Positions 34,270 through 45,638 of a stretch of 64,000 bases of DNA are shown one piece after another. The translations under genes and the position numbers were made by a program. The notes beneath the pieces were generated by a model that was not told where the DNA came from, made no database searches, and saw only the letters and a list, made by a program, of their open reading frames with translations. Every line of letters starts with the position of its first letter. The first letter of the stretch is position 1. Origin of the DNA: Cryptomeria japonica (taxonomy: Eukaryota; Streptophyta; Pinopsida; Cupressales; Cupressaceae); the NCBI RefSeq assembly GCF_030272615.1, contig NW_026729182.1:93001-157000 (forward strand). The letters are read 5' to 3'.

Positions 34270-36315
34270 CTATGTTGGGAGAAATTCTCGGCGATGTGGA
34301 ACATAGTGCCAGAGCTTACATAGGCAGAGGTGAGACATATAGATGCTTGTGGATTACGCCACTTGTTATACATTCCTAATATTACCCATAATAGGGGATT
34401 GTTGACAATGTTAGCCAAGAGATGGCATAGCGAGCATAACACTTTCCACCTGCCCATGGGTGAGAATAGTGTGACACTTGAAGATGTCTACAGGATTCTC
34501 CACATCCCAGTGACCGGTGAGTTAGTTTAGTATGATTTTCAGGATCTTGGAGGGACAGAGGCATGCAGAGCCATATTTGGTTGAGAGAATTGGGAGAGGA
34601 GAGATCCGATGGGAGGATATGATTATGTATTATGAGATTGTTCCTGTGATTCTTGCAGGTTTGATTGGGGGATTCATCTGTCCAGATAGGAGATCTCGAG
34701 GTTTTTCTATTGGTTGGGGTGAGATTCTTCAGAGCATGATGTAGCATTAGACTTGATATGCGTGTGGTTTTTTCATGCTTTCTCATTTGTATCATGATCT
34801 TCATCAAGTTGTTTTCGATGAGGGTGCTAGTCTGTCGACATGATGCACACTTTTGCAGATCTGGTGCTGGGAGCACATTGCTACTACTTGGCCTATTCAT
34901 CATAGAGTTTGTGGTGAGAGAAAGCCATATGTTTATCTTTATGCAGGTATCCTTACTCAACATAAGCTGGGTAAGATGGAGTATTGGCGTTGGGTTCTTG
35001 ATTCATTGGACAGTGTTATTTGGAGACCTTATATCGATTGTGAGCCATGGATAGATGATGCACAAACATTACCATTTATTATGCAGAGTAGATATCTCAT
35101 TGGTCGGACTCCATTAATTGTTGAGAGACAGTTGATTAGTCACATTTTGAGACAATTTGGTAGCATTCAGCCTATGCCTACTGGTGTCACGATATATGCA
35201 TGACAATACAGAGATAGGTGAGATTGGGGACCTTCTTTGTCATTTGAGTTGGCACGTGCAAAGTTTCTTGCTACTCCTAGGGTAGCTTATGATATGAGAT
35301 TGCACATTCTTGATCCTGGGGTTACTGCAGATTATGCTCAATATATATTAGCACACCCATTTCCTCGTATTACCGATCCAACAGATCCTCCTATCTTAGG
35401 AGATGAGAATGATGATTTAGATGATCCAGTTATCAGGAGACGTAGATGGAGATGAGAGCTTAGAGCTACTCAAGAGGCCGGAGGGGATGGAAATGAGGGA
35501 GGAGATGGAGGTGGTGGCGATAGGAGACCCAGATGGAGAGGAGGTCGATTGAGAGTCCGTGGAGGTCCATTTGGACCAGTTGGCAGGATTGGGAGACCGC
35601 TTCCTATTAGTGGGAGAGAGGTTGGAAAGATTTGGAGGGATACTGGCAGGGCAGAGATGAGATCACTGAGAGGGTTGCCATTGATAGGAGGAGGTAGGAT
35701 GAGTGGACTGGATGGGGGTTGTGGGAGAGGCATTGATTTTGGGCAGATTCAGCCTGACCCTAGGGTTATTGCAATGCATGGTGGAGAGGATGAGGATCTA
35801 GAGGATCATGTTCCACTCATTAGATGACAGGTTCTGAGAGCTACTCGGACTTAGATTCCAACAGGTGGACAGGGAGGTGGAGATGAGGGTATTGGGGTTC
35901 ATGTGCTAGAGCAGGAGACCATTGATAGTCTCAGAGCATGGATAGATCAGCTTAGCGCATAGATACAGACACTCATGACAGAGAGAGACACGGTTGTTAG
36001 GAGACAACAAGATACTCAAGGTCTTCTTGATCACATTCAACAGGTTGGATTGGGCACTCTCTCAGCTGATACTATTAGAGCACTAGTTTGGGTCGAGAAG
36101 GAGACTACCCGTTGGCGACGACTATATGAGGATTTAGAAGCAGAGAGCCATAGAGAAGGTAGTTATCATACCACCATGAGGATGGATACTAGCAGCGGTG
36201 GAGTCATGGGACCTCCTTAGAGGAGTGGTGATCATGTGAGACAAGCATCTGGAGGATCTTCTCGCCCACAACCATAGAGACGGATAGAGTCAGGTGGTAG
36301 TGGTACATGACAACC
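34270..36315 (+). pseudogene. plant mobile domain (PMD) ORF, antisense within the Tat element
   Basis: The PMD pattern is clear: FSAMWNIVPEL, RWHSEHNTFHLPMGENSVTL, EDVYRILHIPVTGE, LAGLIGGFICPDRRSRG, SHLYHDLHQVVFDEGASL, LLQIWCWEHIATTWPI, WRWVLDSLDSVIWRPYI, ERQLISHILRQFGSIQ. The C-terminal half is Arg/Gly-rich (RRPRWRGGRLRVRGG) and then charged. One frameshift near 34560; from there to the end a single frame is kept and broken only by stops. PMD proteins (MAIN/MAIL type) act in the nucleus in plants, and PMDs are known from transposons. It faces opposite to pol, downstream of integrase. Confidence 0.82.
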
Positions 36316-38289
36316 TTGACTTGACTTCGTATTGATGAGGCATTTGCACTTTTGATCTAATATCATTGTATACTTGGACTTTTATTGTTTTATGATGATC
36401 TATATGCAGACATGGACTCTATATGATGATGATCTTTATTATGCATGTTACTCTATTTTATGATGATCTATATGCATTGATTATATGGATGCAATGATTA
36501 GATGGATGATGTTATGATATTTTTTCTTTATTAAGATGATATTTTATATGATGATGCAATGATAAATGTTTTTGATGACCTTGGATGCAAATTAAAATGA
36601 TTACTAACTTAAATGATGTGATGTACTTAAATGATGCAAATGCAATGATCTATATGGGAATGAAAATAAATGATTATGCAATATGTTTTTCAAATTTTTT
36701 TGATTTTTATATGTAATGCTTATAATGATTATGAATCTAAGTGCAAAGATGTAACTAAATGATCTTAATGAATCTTTAATGATAATGCAAATAATAATGA
36801 TAATACACTACATGATTAATGAAATGCACTTAATTGAATGCAAACTAATGCAATGATTTAAATGCAACTAAATGAAATAGATGATGATTAAAATGATTCT
36901 AAAAAATGAATGCACCTATAATGATCAAATGCAAATTGTTTTTGTTTGTCCAAGTATACTCAATCTTTCTTCATGACTGTTGATCTTTGAATGAAATGAA
37001 ATGCTTATAATGCAACTGACATTGAATGCTTATAATGTAGATGAATAATGAGCTAATCTAAAATGATCTAACTAAAAATGATACTACCATTCTTCATATG
37101 TTATCTTGTAATAATGCTTGATTTCATCATTGAGCTTTAAAATGTTGTAAGAAAATACAAGCAACTTGACATAATGATTCAAGATGAACTGAGTATTTCT
37201 TACATTGATTTTGATATAGCAAGTTAATACAAGCGACTTTATATAATGAATCAAGTTGACCTGAGTATTTCTTGCAGAATAGACAAGGATTATCTTCTTT
37301 CATGCATGACTCAGAACGTCCTCCTTGATCTTTTTCCAATCATATCCTGAGACAAGTACATACCTTAATAAGAGATAAACCACAGACAACAATCAAAGAA
37401 AAATAATCATGCCCCATGATAGCTTCTCTAGTCATAGACATCCTTGAGTCGCATAGAGTACATGATTAGCAATAAAATCAAGATATAAACACCGAATCTC
37501 GCATGTCATTCACATGTTCTCATGGTCATTAACTGATATAATCATCTTGATGAATGATCTTGGATAATCCTTTATTACTTGCTGGTTGATTCTTCATTTT
37601 TTGAGTTTCACATTTTAGTTTCCATGAAATGCCTTGATCTTTGTTGCTTTGTTGCTCGTTATTTGTTTCAAAATCCTAGGTGTTTTTGTTTTTTCTAAGT
37701 TTTCCGAATGTTTTGGATTTTGAAAGATTCAAAAGATCACCTTAGCAAAAGGAATTAGGATTTTCCCCCAGCGGAAACAAAACTTTATTATGGATGTAAG
37801 AATTGATCAAGATCCAAACCATGGAGGGATACAAATGTAGATTGATTGATTCTGATAAAATCTAAGATAGTGACTATGATAAGTATGCCAAAAATTGATA
37901 ATTGTTGGTAAGCTGCATACTAAATGGTTAAGAGAAATAGACGCAAAAGATGGAATGGATAAGATAAGATAGATGGAAGTGATAATTGTGATAGGATGAA
38001 GTGGATAGGTGTGCAAAGTGATCTCATAGATGGAAGAACTCACTTTTTAGATAGCGCCTGTTTACCAGGTTTTCACCATTTAAATTTATTGCATTTTCCC
38101 CTTTTCTTCTTCTTTTAATTTCTTTTAAATGATTTATGCTTTTTAGGGATTTTCTGATTTGCTTCTTTTTACCGATTTCTTCAAAACTTTATATGCTATT
38201 TATTGATTTTTTCCAAGACTTTATATGCTTTTTATTGATTTTTTCCAAGACTTTATATCTCAAGCATAGATTTTTTTTGAGATGGATGG
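36316..38289. other. long non-coding 3' region of the Tat element, ATGAT-rich
   Basis: 36380-37040 is a degenerate low-complexity stretch built from ATGATG, GATGATCTATATGCA and AATGCAATGAT. At 37154 and 37226 a 72-bp unit (AATACAAGCAACTTGACATA and AATACAAGCGACTTTATATA) is repeated in tandem. I see no ORF of note. Confidence 0.6.
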
Positions 38290-39420
38290 AATTGATAGGT
38301 TCATCAAACCAATCACCTTCGGGGGTAGATAACTTGTATTCTCCTGAGCCATATGCTGCTACTATAACAAAAGATCCTAGCCAATTTGGTTCAAATTTAC
38401 CCTTCTTTTCTCGGTCTTGTTGATTTCTTGTATTCTCCCTTAGAACTATATCTCCAATTTAAAAAATGCGCGACTTGACTCTATGATTATAACTTCTTTC
38501 CATTCTCTGTTGATACACTTTCAAATGATCTATTGCATTTTGGCGACGTTCCTGGATCAGTTCAGGTTCTTGGAGTCTAGAGACTCGTTGTTCTTCCTTT
38601 GGTACAAGACCTTTCAAGGAAATTCATAGAGAAGGTATCTCTACTTCTACTGGTAATATGGCTTCTGAGCCATAGACTAAGCAATATGGAGTTACCCCCG
38701 TTGGTGTGCGGATGTTGGTTCGGTATGCCCAAAGAGAAGGATTTAGCTGAATGTGCCAGTCTTTTCCAACTTCATTGACTGTTTTCTTCAATATTTTCAA
38801 GATAATTTTGTTTGATGCCTCATCTTGACCATTTCCTTGTGGATAATACAGAGTAGAAAACCTATGTTGGATATGAAATTGCTCACATAGTTCCTTCACA
38901 TCTTGATTCTTAAACGGTCGTCCATTGTCAGTGATAATGGTCATAGGAACTTCATAGCAACAGATTATATAATTCAAGATGAATGATGATATTTGTTTTC
39001 CTCTCACTTTTGTTATAGGTACTGCTTCAACCATTTAGTGAAATATTCAATAGCAGTCAAAATGAACATATGTCCATTAGAAGATGAAGGATTTACCTTT
39101 CCTACCAAATCAAGGCCCCATTGAAAAAATGACCATGATCGGACCATAGGATGCAATTCTTGTGCTGGTGCGTGAATGAGATTCCCATGGATCTGACATT
39201 GTTTGCATTTTTTGGCATATGTGAATGAATCTCTCTCCAATGCAGGCCAATAGTAACCCATAGGAAGAAGTTTCTGAGCCAATGTTAATCCACTTGAGTG
39301 TGTGCCACAAATACCTGCGTGAACTTTGTTAAGAACTTTCTTAGATTCTTCTTGTTCAAGACATCTCAATAAAGTACCATCTAGACCTCGCCTATATAAG
39401 GTATCAGCAATAATAGTATA
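38290..39420 (-). pseudogene. integrase of the Tat element
   Basis: The HHCC finger (HAGICGTHSSG ... CKQCQIHG), catalytic core (WGLDLVGKVNP, ITDNGRPFKNQ, YPQGNGQDEASN) and the WAYRTNIRTPTGVTPY motif are all present. The C-terminal part reads FEPNWLGSFVI in a frame with a stop near 38460. One frameshift lies at about 39020 between FTKWL and VEAVPI. Otherwise it is well preserved and includes all three acidic residues. Confidence 0.88.
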
Positions 39421-39429
39421 GCGGGATGA

Positions 39430-40120
39430 CTAGCGGATAAAATTTCTTCTTTAATTGTGGGATAGGTCAGGAGGAAGGATATTCTCTTTTAAGTACTGAT
39501 AGGTTTGGCCGTATAAGGATTGACTGATTCCTGATATTTGACAAATCATGTAGGTATGTTGGGATTGAATGGTAGGGGTTAAGATATCTTCCACGAGGAA
39601 TTCGTAATGTTGTTGATTCTCCCGATTCTGTAAGAGAGATGTTAGTGTAGCCATTACATCTTCTGCTTTATTCTCATTTCTTAGGGTTTGAGTAAATGAT
39701 ATTTCTGCAAAGTGTTCTTTAAACTCTTCTACTAGCTTTTTATAGGGCATGAGCTTGTAATCCCTAGTTTGGTAATCATCATTTATTTTATTGATGATAA
39801 GTTGTGAATCACCATAAACATGCAATTCCTTGATATTCCATTCAATAGTCATTTTGAGCCCAATAGTCAATGCTTCATATTCTGCAGTATTGTTTGTGCA
39901 TGGAAACCGAAGTCTATATGATTTTGGAATTGTATGTCTTGAGGTGTGATGAATAAAATTCCTGCACCTGATCCATATTGTGTATAAGAACCATCAAAGT
40001 ACAATTCCCAAAATTTTATACTTACTGTCAGAATGTCTGCATCAAGAAATTCAATGTGCAATGGTATGTTATTTTGTAAAGGAGCTTTAGCTAATTGATC
40101 AACAATGACCTATCCTTTGA
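39430..40120 (-). pseudogene. second (archaeal-type) RNase H of the Tat element
   Basis: WELYFDGSYTQYGSGAGILF carries the first catalytic Asp, NNTAEYEALTIGL the Glu, and VYGDSQLIINKIN the second Asp. A frameshift near 39880 separates the first motif from the second. In the Tat clade this extra domain lies between the Ty3-type RNase H and integrase, and that is its place here. Confidence 0.85.
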
Positions 40121-41450
40121 TAGCTTTTCAATCAACATACTCTATATCAAACTCACTCAGTATCATAACCCATTTGGCTAATCTGCCTATCAAAGTTGAC
40201 TTGTTCAACAAATACTTTAGTGGATCTATCTTTGCTATTAAATTCATAGAATAAGTCAACTTATAATATCGCAGCTTCTGAGTTGCAAATACAATTGCTA
40301 GACGTGTCTTCTCTATTGCTGTATAATTCAGTTCATAGCTGACAAGTGTTTTACTGATGTAATGCACTGCTCTTTCTTTTCCTTCTTCATCATGTTGAGC
40401 TAATAGAGTGCCTAATGATACATTTGTTGCCGAGATATAGAGCAACAATGGTTTCTCTTTGATTGGTGATACCCATACTGGAGGATTCATGAGATATTCT
40501 TTGATTTGCATAAAATATTCTTCACATTTTTGATCCCATTTGAATGGAACATTCTTATGTAGAAGATGAGTGAATGGATGACATCTATCTGCTAATTGAG
40601 AGACAAATATTTTGATTGATTGTAATCTTCCTTGTAAAGATCAAAATTGACTTATGTTCCTAGGTGACTCCATCTCCATGATGACTTTTACCTTTTCAGG
40701 ATCTACTTCAATTCCATGGGCTGATATAATGTACCCAAGAAGTTTTCCAGAGGTTACTCCAAATGCACATTTCTTTGGATTTAATCTCAACTGATATCTT
40801 TCCAACCTATCAAAGATCTTGCTTAAGATGTTCAAATGTTCTTGTCTTGTATGAGATTTTGCAACTATATCATCTACATAATCTTCCATAAATGTATGCA
40901 TCATATCATGGAAAATTGTTGTCATGGCCCTTTGATAAGTTGCTCCTGCATTCTTAAGCCCAAATGGCATAACATTGCAGCAATAAGTACCCCATGCAGA
41001 GGTGAATGTTATGTTTTTTTGATCTCCAGGGGAAATTCTTATTTGATTGTATCCTAAGAAGCCATCCATTAATGAAAACATCTCATGCCCTGCTAATAAG
41101 TCCACAATTATATCAATGTTTGGTAGTGGGAAATCATCTTTGGGGCATGCTTTGTTCAAATCTTTGAAATCGGTGTAGACTCTTATGCTTTTATCTGGCT
41201 TTGACACTGGTACAATGCTTGAAACCCATTTTGGATAGGCAATAGGTCTTATGAAACCCACCTCTAATAGTTTCTTTAGCTCGGCTTTTACAAGAAGAGC
41301 AATGTGTGGATGCATCTTCCTTAGCTTTTTCTTAACTGGTTTTTCTTTTAAATCCATATTGAGATGATGCATTATAAGATCTGGATTAAGTCCAGGCATG
41401 TCAGCACAGGACCAAGCAAAATTTATTTGTCTTTGACTGAAGAGTTCTAT
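40120..41450 (-). pseudogene. reverse transcriptase and Ty3-type RNase H of the Tat element
   Basis: RT: FIRPIAYPKWVSSIVPVSK, DFKDLNKACPKDDFPLP, TFTSAWGTYCCNVMPFGLKN, the catalytic YVDDIVAKS (about 40860), LGYIISAHGIEVDPEK. A stop at 40641 follows. RNase H: LLYISATNVSLGTLLAQ, in which the usual D of TDAS is Ser, then HYISKTLVSYELNYTAIEK and IAKIDPLKYLL. The two parts are in one frame. Loss of the first Asp suggests this RNase H depends on the second domain downstream. Confidence 0.9.
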
Positions 41451-41639
41451 GTATTCTTTCCTCTCTTTATCTGATAATGAGGCAGCAGAATAAAGTATCT
41501 TGGGATCCTTTGATGTTCCAATGTTTATTGCTTCTATTGGTTCTATTAGAATAGCAGATCTCTCCTATTTTTGCGACTGGAAAGTTTGGCAATCTCTTGA
41601 CTGTAAGAAACGTTACTTGATTCGACAAAGGAAGATATC

Positions 41640-42170
41640 TTAGGTCTTATGGGTTCGACAACATTAAGATACACAATAAGTCATGATCATTGGAAAAGAC
41701 GTCTAAGTTAGGGTTTTCTAGATTATCCCAATCAACTAATTTAGGATGAAGAATGGGTAAGTCATAATCATTGTCATCGTTAGGTGCTTCAAAATTCATG
41801 ACATAATGGTCATAATTTGGAGTAGAGTAGGTAATGTCATAGATAGAATTATCTTGAGGATTATCTCTCCCAAGTATTCTCCAATCTGTTCTAAAGAAAT
41901 TAGTATTAGCATTTTGTGGTTCACACTCAAATGGATCTTCATCTGACGTTTGTCCCTTAAATGAATGGATTATATCAACACACACGTCTTTAGTACTGCA
42001 AGATCCTTCTTGATTATTTTCAATAAATTCATTTGCATTTTGAAGTTGACATACTGGTGCACATGATATAGAGAATTCTTTTGCTAGATTTTGTCTTCTT
42101 TCAAACTCAGTTTCTTCTGGACTAATAGTCAATTCTACTTGACTATCTCTTAGTTCTTCTATGGTTCTAT
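41640..42170 (-). pseudogene. acidic linker of the Tat polyprotein, upstream of RT
   Basis: An open stretch rich in Asp, Glu and Asn (DIIHSFKGQTSDEDPFECEP, NFEAPNDDNDYDLPILHP) with no recognised domain. It is split from its upstream half (45639-46330) by the nested copia insertion. Confidence 0.6.
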
Positions 42171-42622
42171 TGTGAGATTTTTCCAAGATCAAGAGCTCAA
42201 TGAAAAGTACAATAGAGACAAAATATAGGATAATAATAAACTATATTCTCATCAATAGATAAATGATCAATTGTTCCATTTTACATAGAATGTAGATGAG
42301 CCTACTTATATAGGCAAGGCTTATGGATATGTGAATACACAAACATGACATGTGGCTCAATAAGAAACAAGGGTAGGTAGGAAATAAGTGTGGGTAGTTA
42401 GGAGAAACAATATAATAGTCTACATGAGGTGGATCACCCACTGAATGTGGAGTGTAACAACAAGATCAACACCATAAAAGGTGGAAATTCTCCTACACAC
42501 ACTATCTCAATGTGGCACAAACACCCAAGTGTCTCATACCCAAACTACTATGAAATGCATTTCCTAAGTAAACTTAAGTAAAGTGTAATAATATCCATGA
42601 TGAATAATTATTTACACCAACA
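42171..42622 (-). repeat. 3' LTR of the nested copia element
   Basis: Plus-strand TGTGAGATTTTTCC to TTTACACCAACA. It ends next to the polypurine tract at 42623-42631. Confidence 0.9.
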
Positions 42623-43149
42623 CCCCCCCTTAAGTGCAACTTAGGGGAATGCACTTAAGTCTACAATGCAACTAAGCAATGCAAGATGGGTCCCAGCTAC
42701 TAGGCCATGTTAGGTACCCATGTAAAAATGCAAATGCATGCAAACCAATGCAATGAAATCTCTCACAAAGTGGGGAAAGAGAGAAAAAACCAATGGGAAA
42801 AAACCCTCCCCAAAAAGAGAGATGAAAACTAGATACAAAGAACTCTCATTGAAGTATGTGAGGAACAAAACCCCATGTGAGGAAAAAGTCCCCCCATATG
42901 AGAGAAGAAGAGAAGCTAGGAAGCCCCCCCTCAATGTGGAATCTGCACCAATGATAGAAGCTCGATGTATGAAGAAACTGCTCCACGAATGTCGAACAAC
43001 ATTCCTCCCCTTAGGAAGAAACAAAATTCTCCCCAATCATGAAGGGAAGATGTATGAAGAAAACTCATGATGAAAGGAATCTTTGAAAACTGTTCAAGTG
43101 TCCCCATGTCGATGCTGAAAGATACCCCCTCCAAAGGTGGTAAACTGTG

Positions 43150-43430
43150 CTACACTGCTGAAAAAGGCACTCCAAGATCTAGTGGAGATGGATGTAGAAC
43201 ATGTCCCAAAGACTCACATGTCTCCTCAAAAAATAAAGAGACCTCCTCCAACTGCTGTACATAAGTATCCAAAATCATGTCAATCTCGAAAGAATGATCA
43301 TGTAGAGAATTAACAAGAGGGTCAGAGTGTTCCCTCGCAACAATCGAAGAAGGATCACCTTCATCAAATAGAAGACGAATGTCATCAATGAAGTCTCCCA
43401 AATCTGCAATGCCACTAATGCTTGAGACTT
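43150..43430 (-). pseudogene. truncated acidic ORF of the nested copia element
   Basis: MGDFIDDIRLLFDEGDPSSI and YVQQLEEVSLFFEETCESLG match, nearly residue for residue, the C-terminal part of the larger acidic ORF at 56121-56864. The front part is lost and the piece is joined directly to the gag end at about 43430. Function unknown. Confidence 0.7.
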
Positions 43431-44095
43431 AGAAGCCTTAAGAATGCCCATGCTTATCAACTTAGTTTGTTCCATCATCAACATTTCATTGAAAGCATCA
43501 AATGTAGGCATTGTGTAGCTTGAACCCATTGTCATCCTATGGGTTTGGAAACTAGAAACAAATGCTACATATTCTTGTGGAAGCTTGCCTATCAAGTTGA
43601 ATATCAATTGAGTATCCTTCTTATCAATGCCACAATCTTTGAGTTGTGCCCTCAACTCATTTGCCTTAGTGACATAATCTTGTATAGTATCAAAGTTCTT
43701 GGGATCTAACATGGTGAGATCACTATCAATTTGATATCCCCTATCTCATCAACTTGACCATATAAGTCTTGAAACTTTTGCCAAGCATCCTTGATTAGAG
43801 TACATTTCTCAATATGAAAAATGAGATCCTTTGATACATACTTTCTTAAGGTACCAATTGCCATGATATTTTTAGTAAGCCAATCCAAGTGACCAACTGG
43901 ATCAACCTTAGGATCAGCAGGAGCAACAATAGTTCCATCAATGTAATGAGTTAGTCCTTTTTCCATAAGTTTACTCCATGCATCAATTTTCCAAGTAGCA
44001 TAATTATGAGGAGTTAAGAGAGGAAACTTCAAAAAACCCATAGAAGCAAAAATGAAGGAACACAAGAGCACAAAAGCACAAGAGACACCCCCCAA
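43430..44095 (-). pseudogene. gag of the nested copia element
   Basis: The probable start is ATG at 44041 (MGFLKFPLLTPHNYATWK), typical of copia gag with the W of the TW-K motif. HLDWLTKNIMAIGTL, CTLIKDAWQKFQDLYGQ, LRAQLKDCGIDKKDTQL and LIGKLPQEYVAFVSSFQTHR follow. A frame change near 43710 splits it. It ends after SMGILKASK, before any zinc knuckle. Confidence 0.85.
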
Positions 44096-45169
44096 AATTC
44101 ACTCAATCAAAGTACCCCCCCCCAAAATGATGATTTTGGCACTTTATATGTAGTGCATGTACAATAGGCCACTTCCAAACAATGGCAAGGTGGAATTCTG
44201 ATTTTGTTTTACAACTGCCCCAATAGGCTGAGAACTTCAAAGAAAAAGATTAGAAAGATAGATCTATGCAATACAAATGCCAAATTGGCCAAATAAGACC
44301 ATATGACAAAAGCAAAATTTCTACCCACAATTGCTGCAAACTGATAGCATATTTTGAGAGTAGACAAAAAATAATGTACTTTCAAAAAAAATGACACTTG
44401 AAAAGGAGTTCGTATGAGCCTGAATGGAGACCTGGAAGTTGCAGAAATGAGGATTAGACAGGTACAGTCACCAAAAACTGAGAATTATGAAAAGATGTCC
44501 ATCAAAATCATAAAATAATTCCACCACATGAAAGTACACCAAATTATAGCCCATTTCAAAAAAAATTCACCAAAAAAGGAGCAAAAATGAGCAAGATATG
44601 GCCATTTGAAGTTGAATTGCAAAATCAAAAAGCTCAATGAGAGGGGCCTGCAAAATTTTTGAAAAAATGATGACATGAACAAACTGTGGGGTTAAATTTG
44701 ACGGTTGTATGACCGTCGCCCAAACTTCATGGCTGACTGGGTGTTGATGTGGCACTGACTATGCAAGTGATTTGGCAGGTGATGTGGTAGCCAACTAGGC
44801 TGCTGATGTGGCAGGGTGATTTGGCAGCCAGCTGGACTATTGATGTGGCACTGACTATGCGCTGCTGACTAGGAAGAAGGTACGGATCCCAAAAAATAAT
44901 TTCCAAAATTTTTGTTTTTATTTATTTTTTGGATAAGAAATCCGAAAATTCCATACCGTACCGCCCAAATTGGGCAGAAAATTTCCTCCACACCCAAAAA
45001 TAAATTTTTGCCAAAATAGGTCAAATTTATACTTGATTTTTATGGAAATGGCCTCCCAGACGCAATGGTGAGGTCGAAAATTCTCTAAGATTCCTCCAAA
45101 AAATACAGTCCCTTAAATTCAAAAATAGAAGCCTTCCACAATGTCTCCAAAAACCAATCAATGAAGCCC

Positions 45170-45186
45170 TAATGGCTCTGATACTA
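45170..45186 (-). other. primer binding site of the nested copia element
   Basis: Minus-strand TAGTATCAGAGCCATTA, one base from the usual initiator-Met type TGGTATCAGAGC, directly abutting the 5' LTR. Confidence 0.85.
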
Positions 45187-45638
45187 TGTGAGATTTTGCC
45201 AAGATCAAGAGCTCAATGAAAAGTACAATAGAGATAAAATATAGGATAAGAATAAACTGTATTCTCATCAATAGATAAATGATCAATTGTTCCATTTTAC
45301 ATACAATGTAGATGAGCCTGCTTATATAGGCAAGGCTTATGGATATGTGAGCACACAAACATGACATGTGGCTCAATAAGAAACAAGGTTAGGTAGGAAA
45401 TAGGTATGGGTAGGTAGGAGAAACAATATAATAGTCCACATGAGGTGGACCACCCACTGAATGTGGAGTGTAACAACAAGATCAACACCATAAAAAGTGG
45501 AAATTTTCCTACACACACTATCCCAATGTGGCACAAACACCCAAGTGTCTCATACCCAAACTACTATGAAATGCATTTCCTAAGTAAACTTAAGTAAAGT
45601 GTAATAATATCCATGATGAATAATTATTTACACCAACA
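45187..45638 (-). repeat. 5' LTR of the nested copia element
   Basis: Same length and ends as the LTR at 42171-42622. A TATA-like TATATAAGCAGG (minus) lies near 45318-45330. Confidence 0.9.

Larger units (their letters stand above)
42171..45638 (-). mobile_element. nested non-autonomous copia element
   Basis: Two 452-bp LTRs (42171-42622 and 45187-45638), about 96% alike by eye, enclose a copia gag fused to an acidic segment, with no RT or integrase. The primer site is at 45170-45186 and a G-rich tract (AAGGGGGGG) precedes the 3' LTR. Flanks TCTAT and TCTGC match in three of five bases, so the target repeat is imperfect or mutated. It interrupts the Tat polyprotein frame between its protease/G-patch half and the RT half. 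The high LTR similarity points to recent insertion relative to its host. Confidence 0.88.

Noticed and set aside
42710-43134. Overlapping frames of 65-110 codons on both strands in the nested copia 3' region
   Set aside because: They lie between the acidic ORF and the polypurine tract and are only partly kept in the related element, without a consistent frame.
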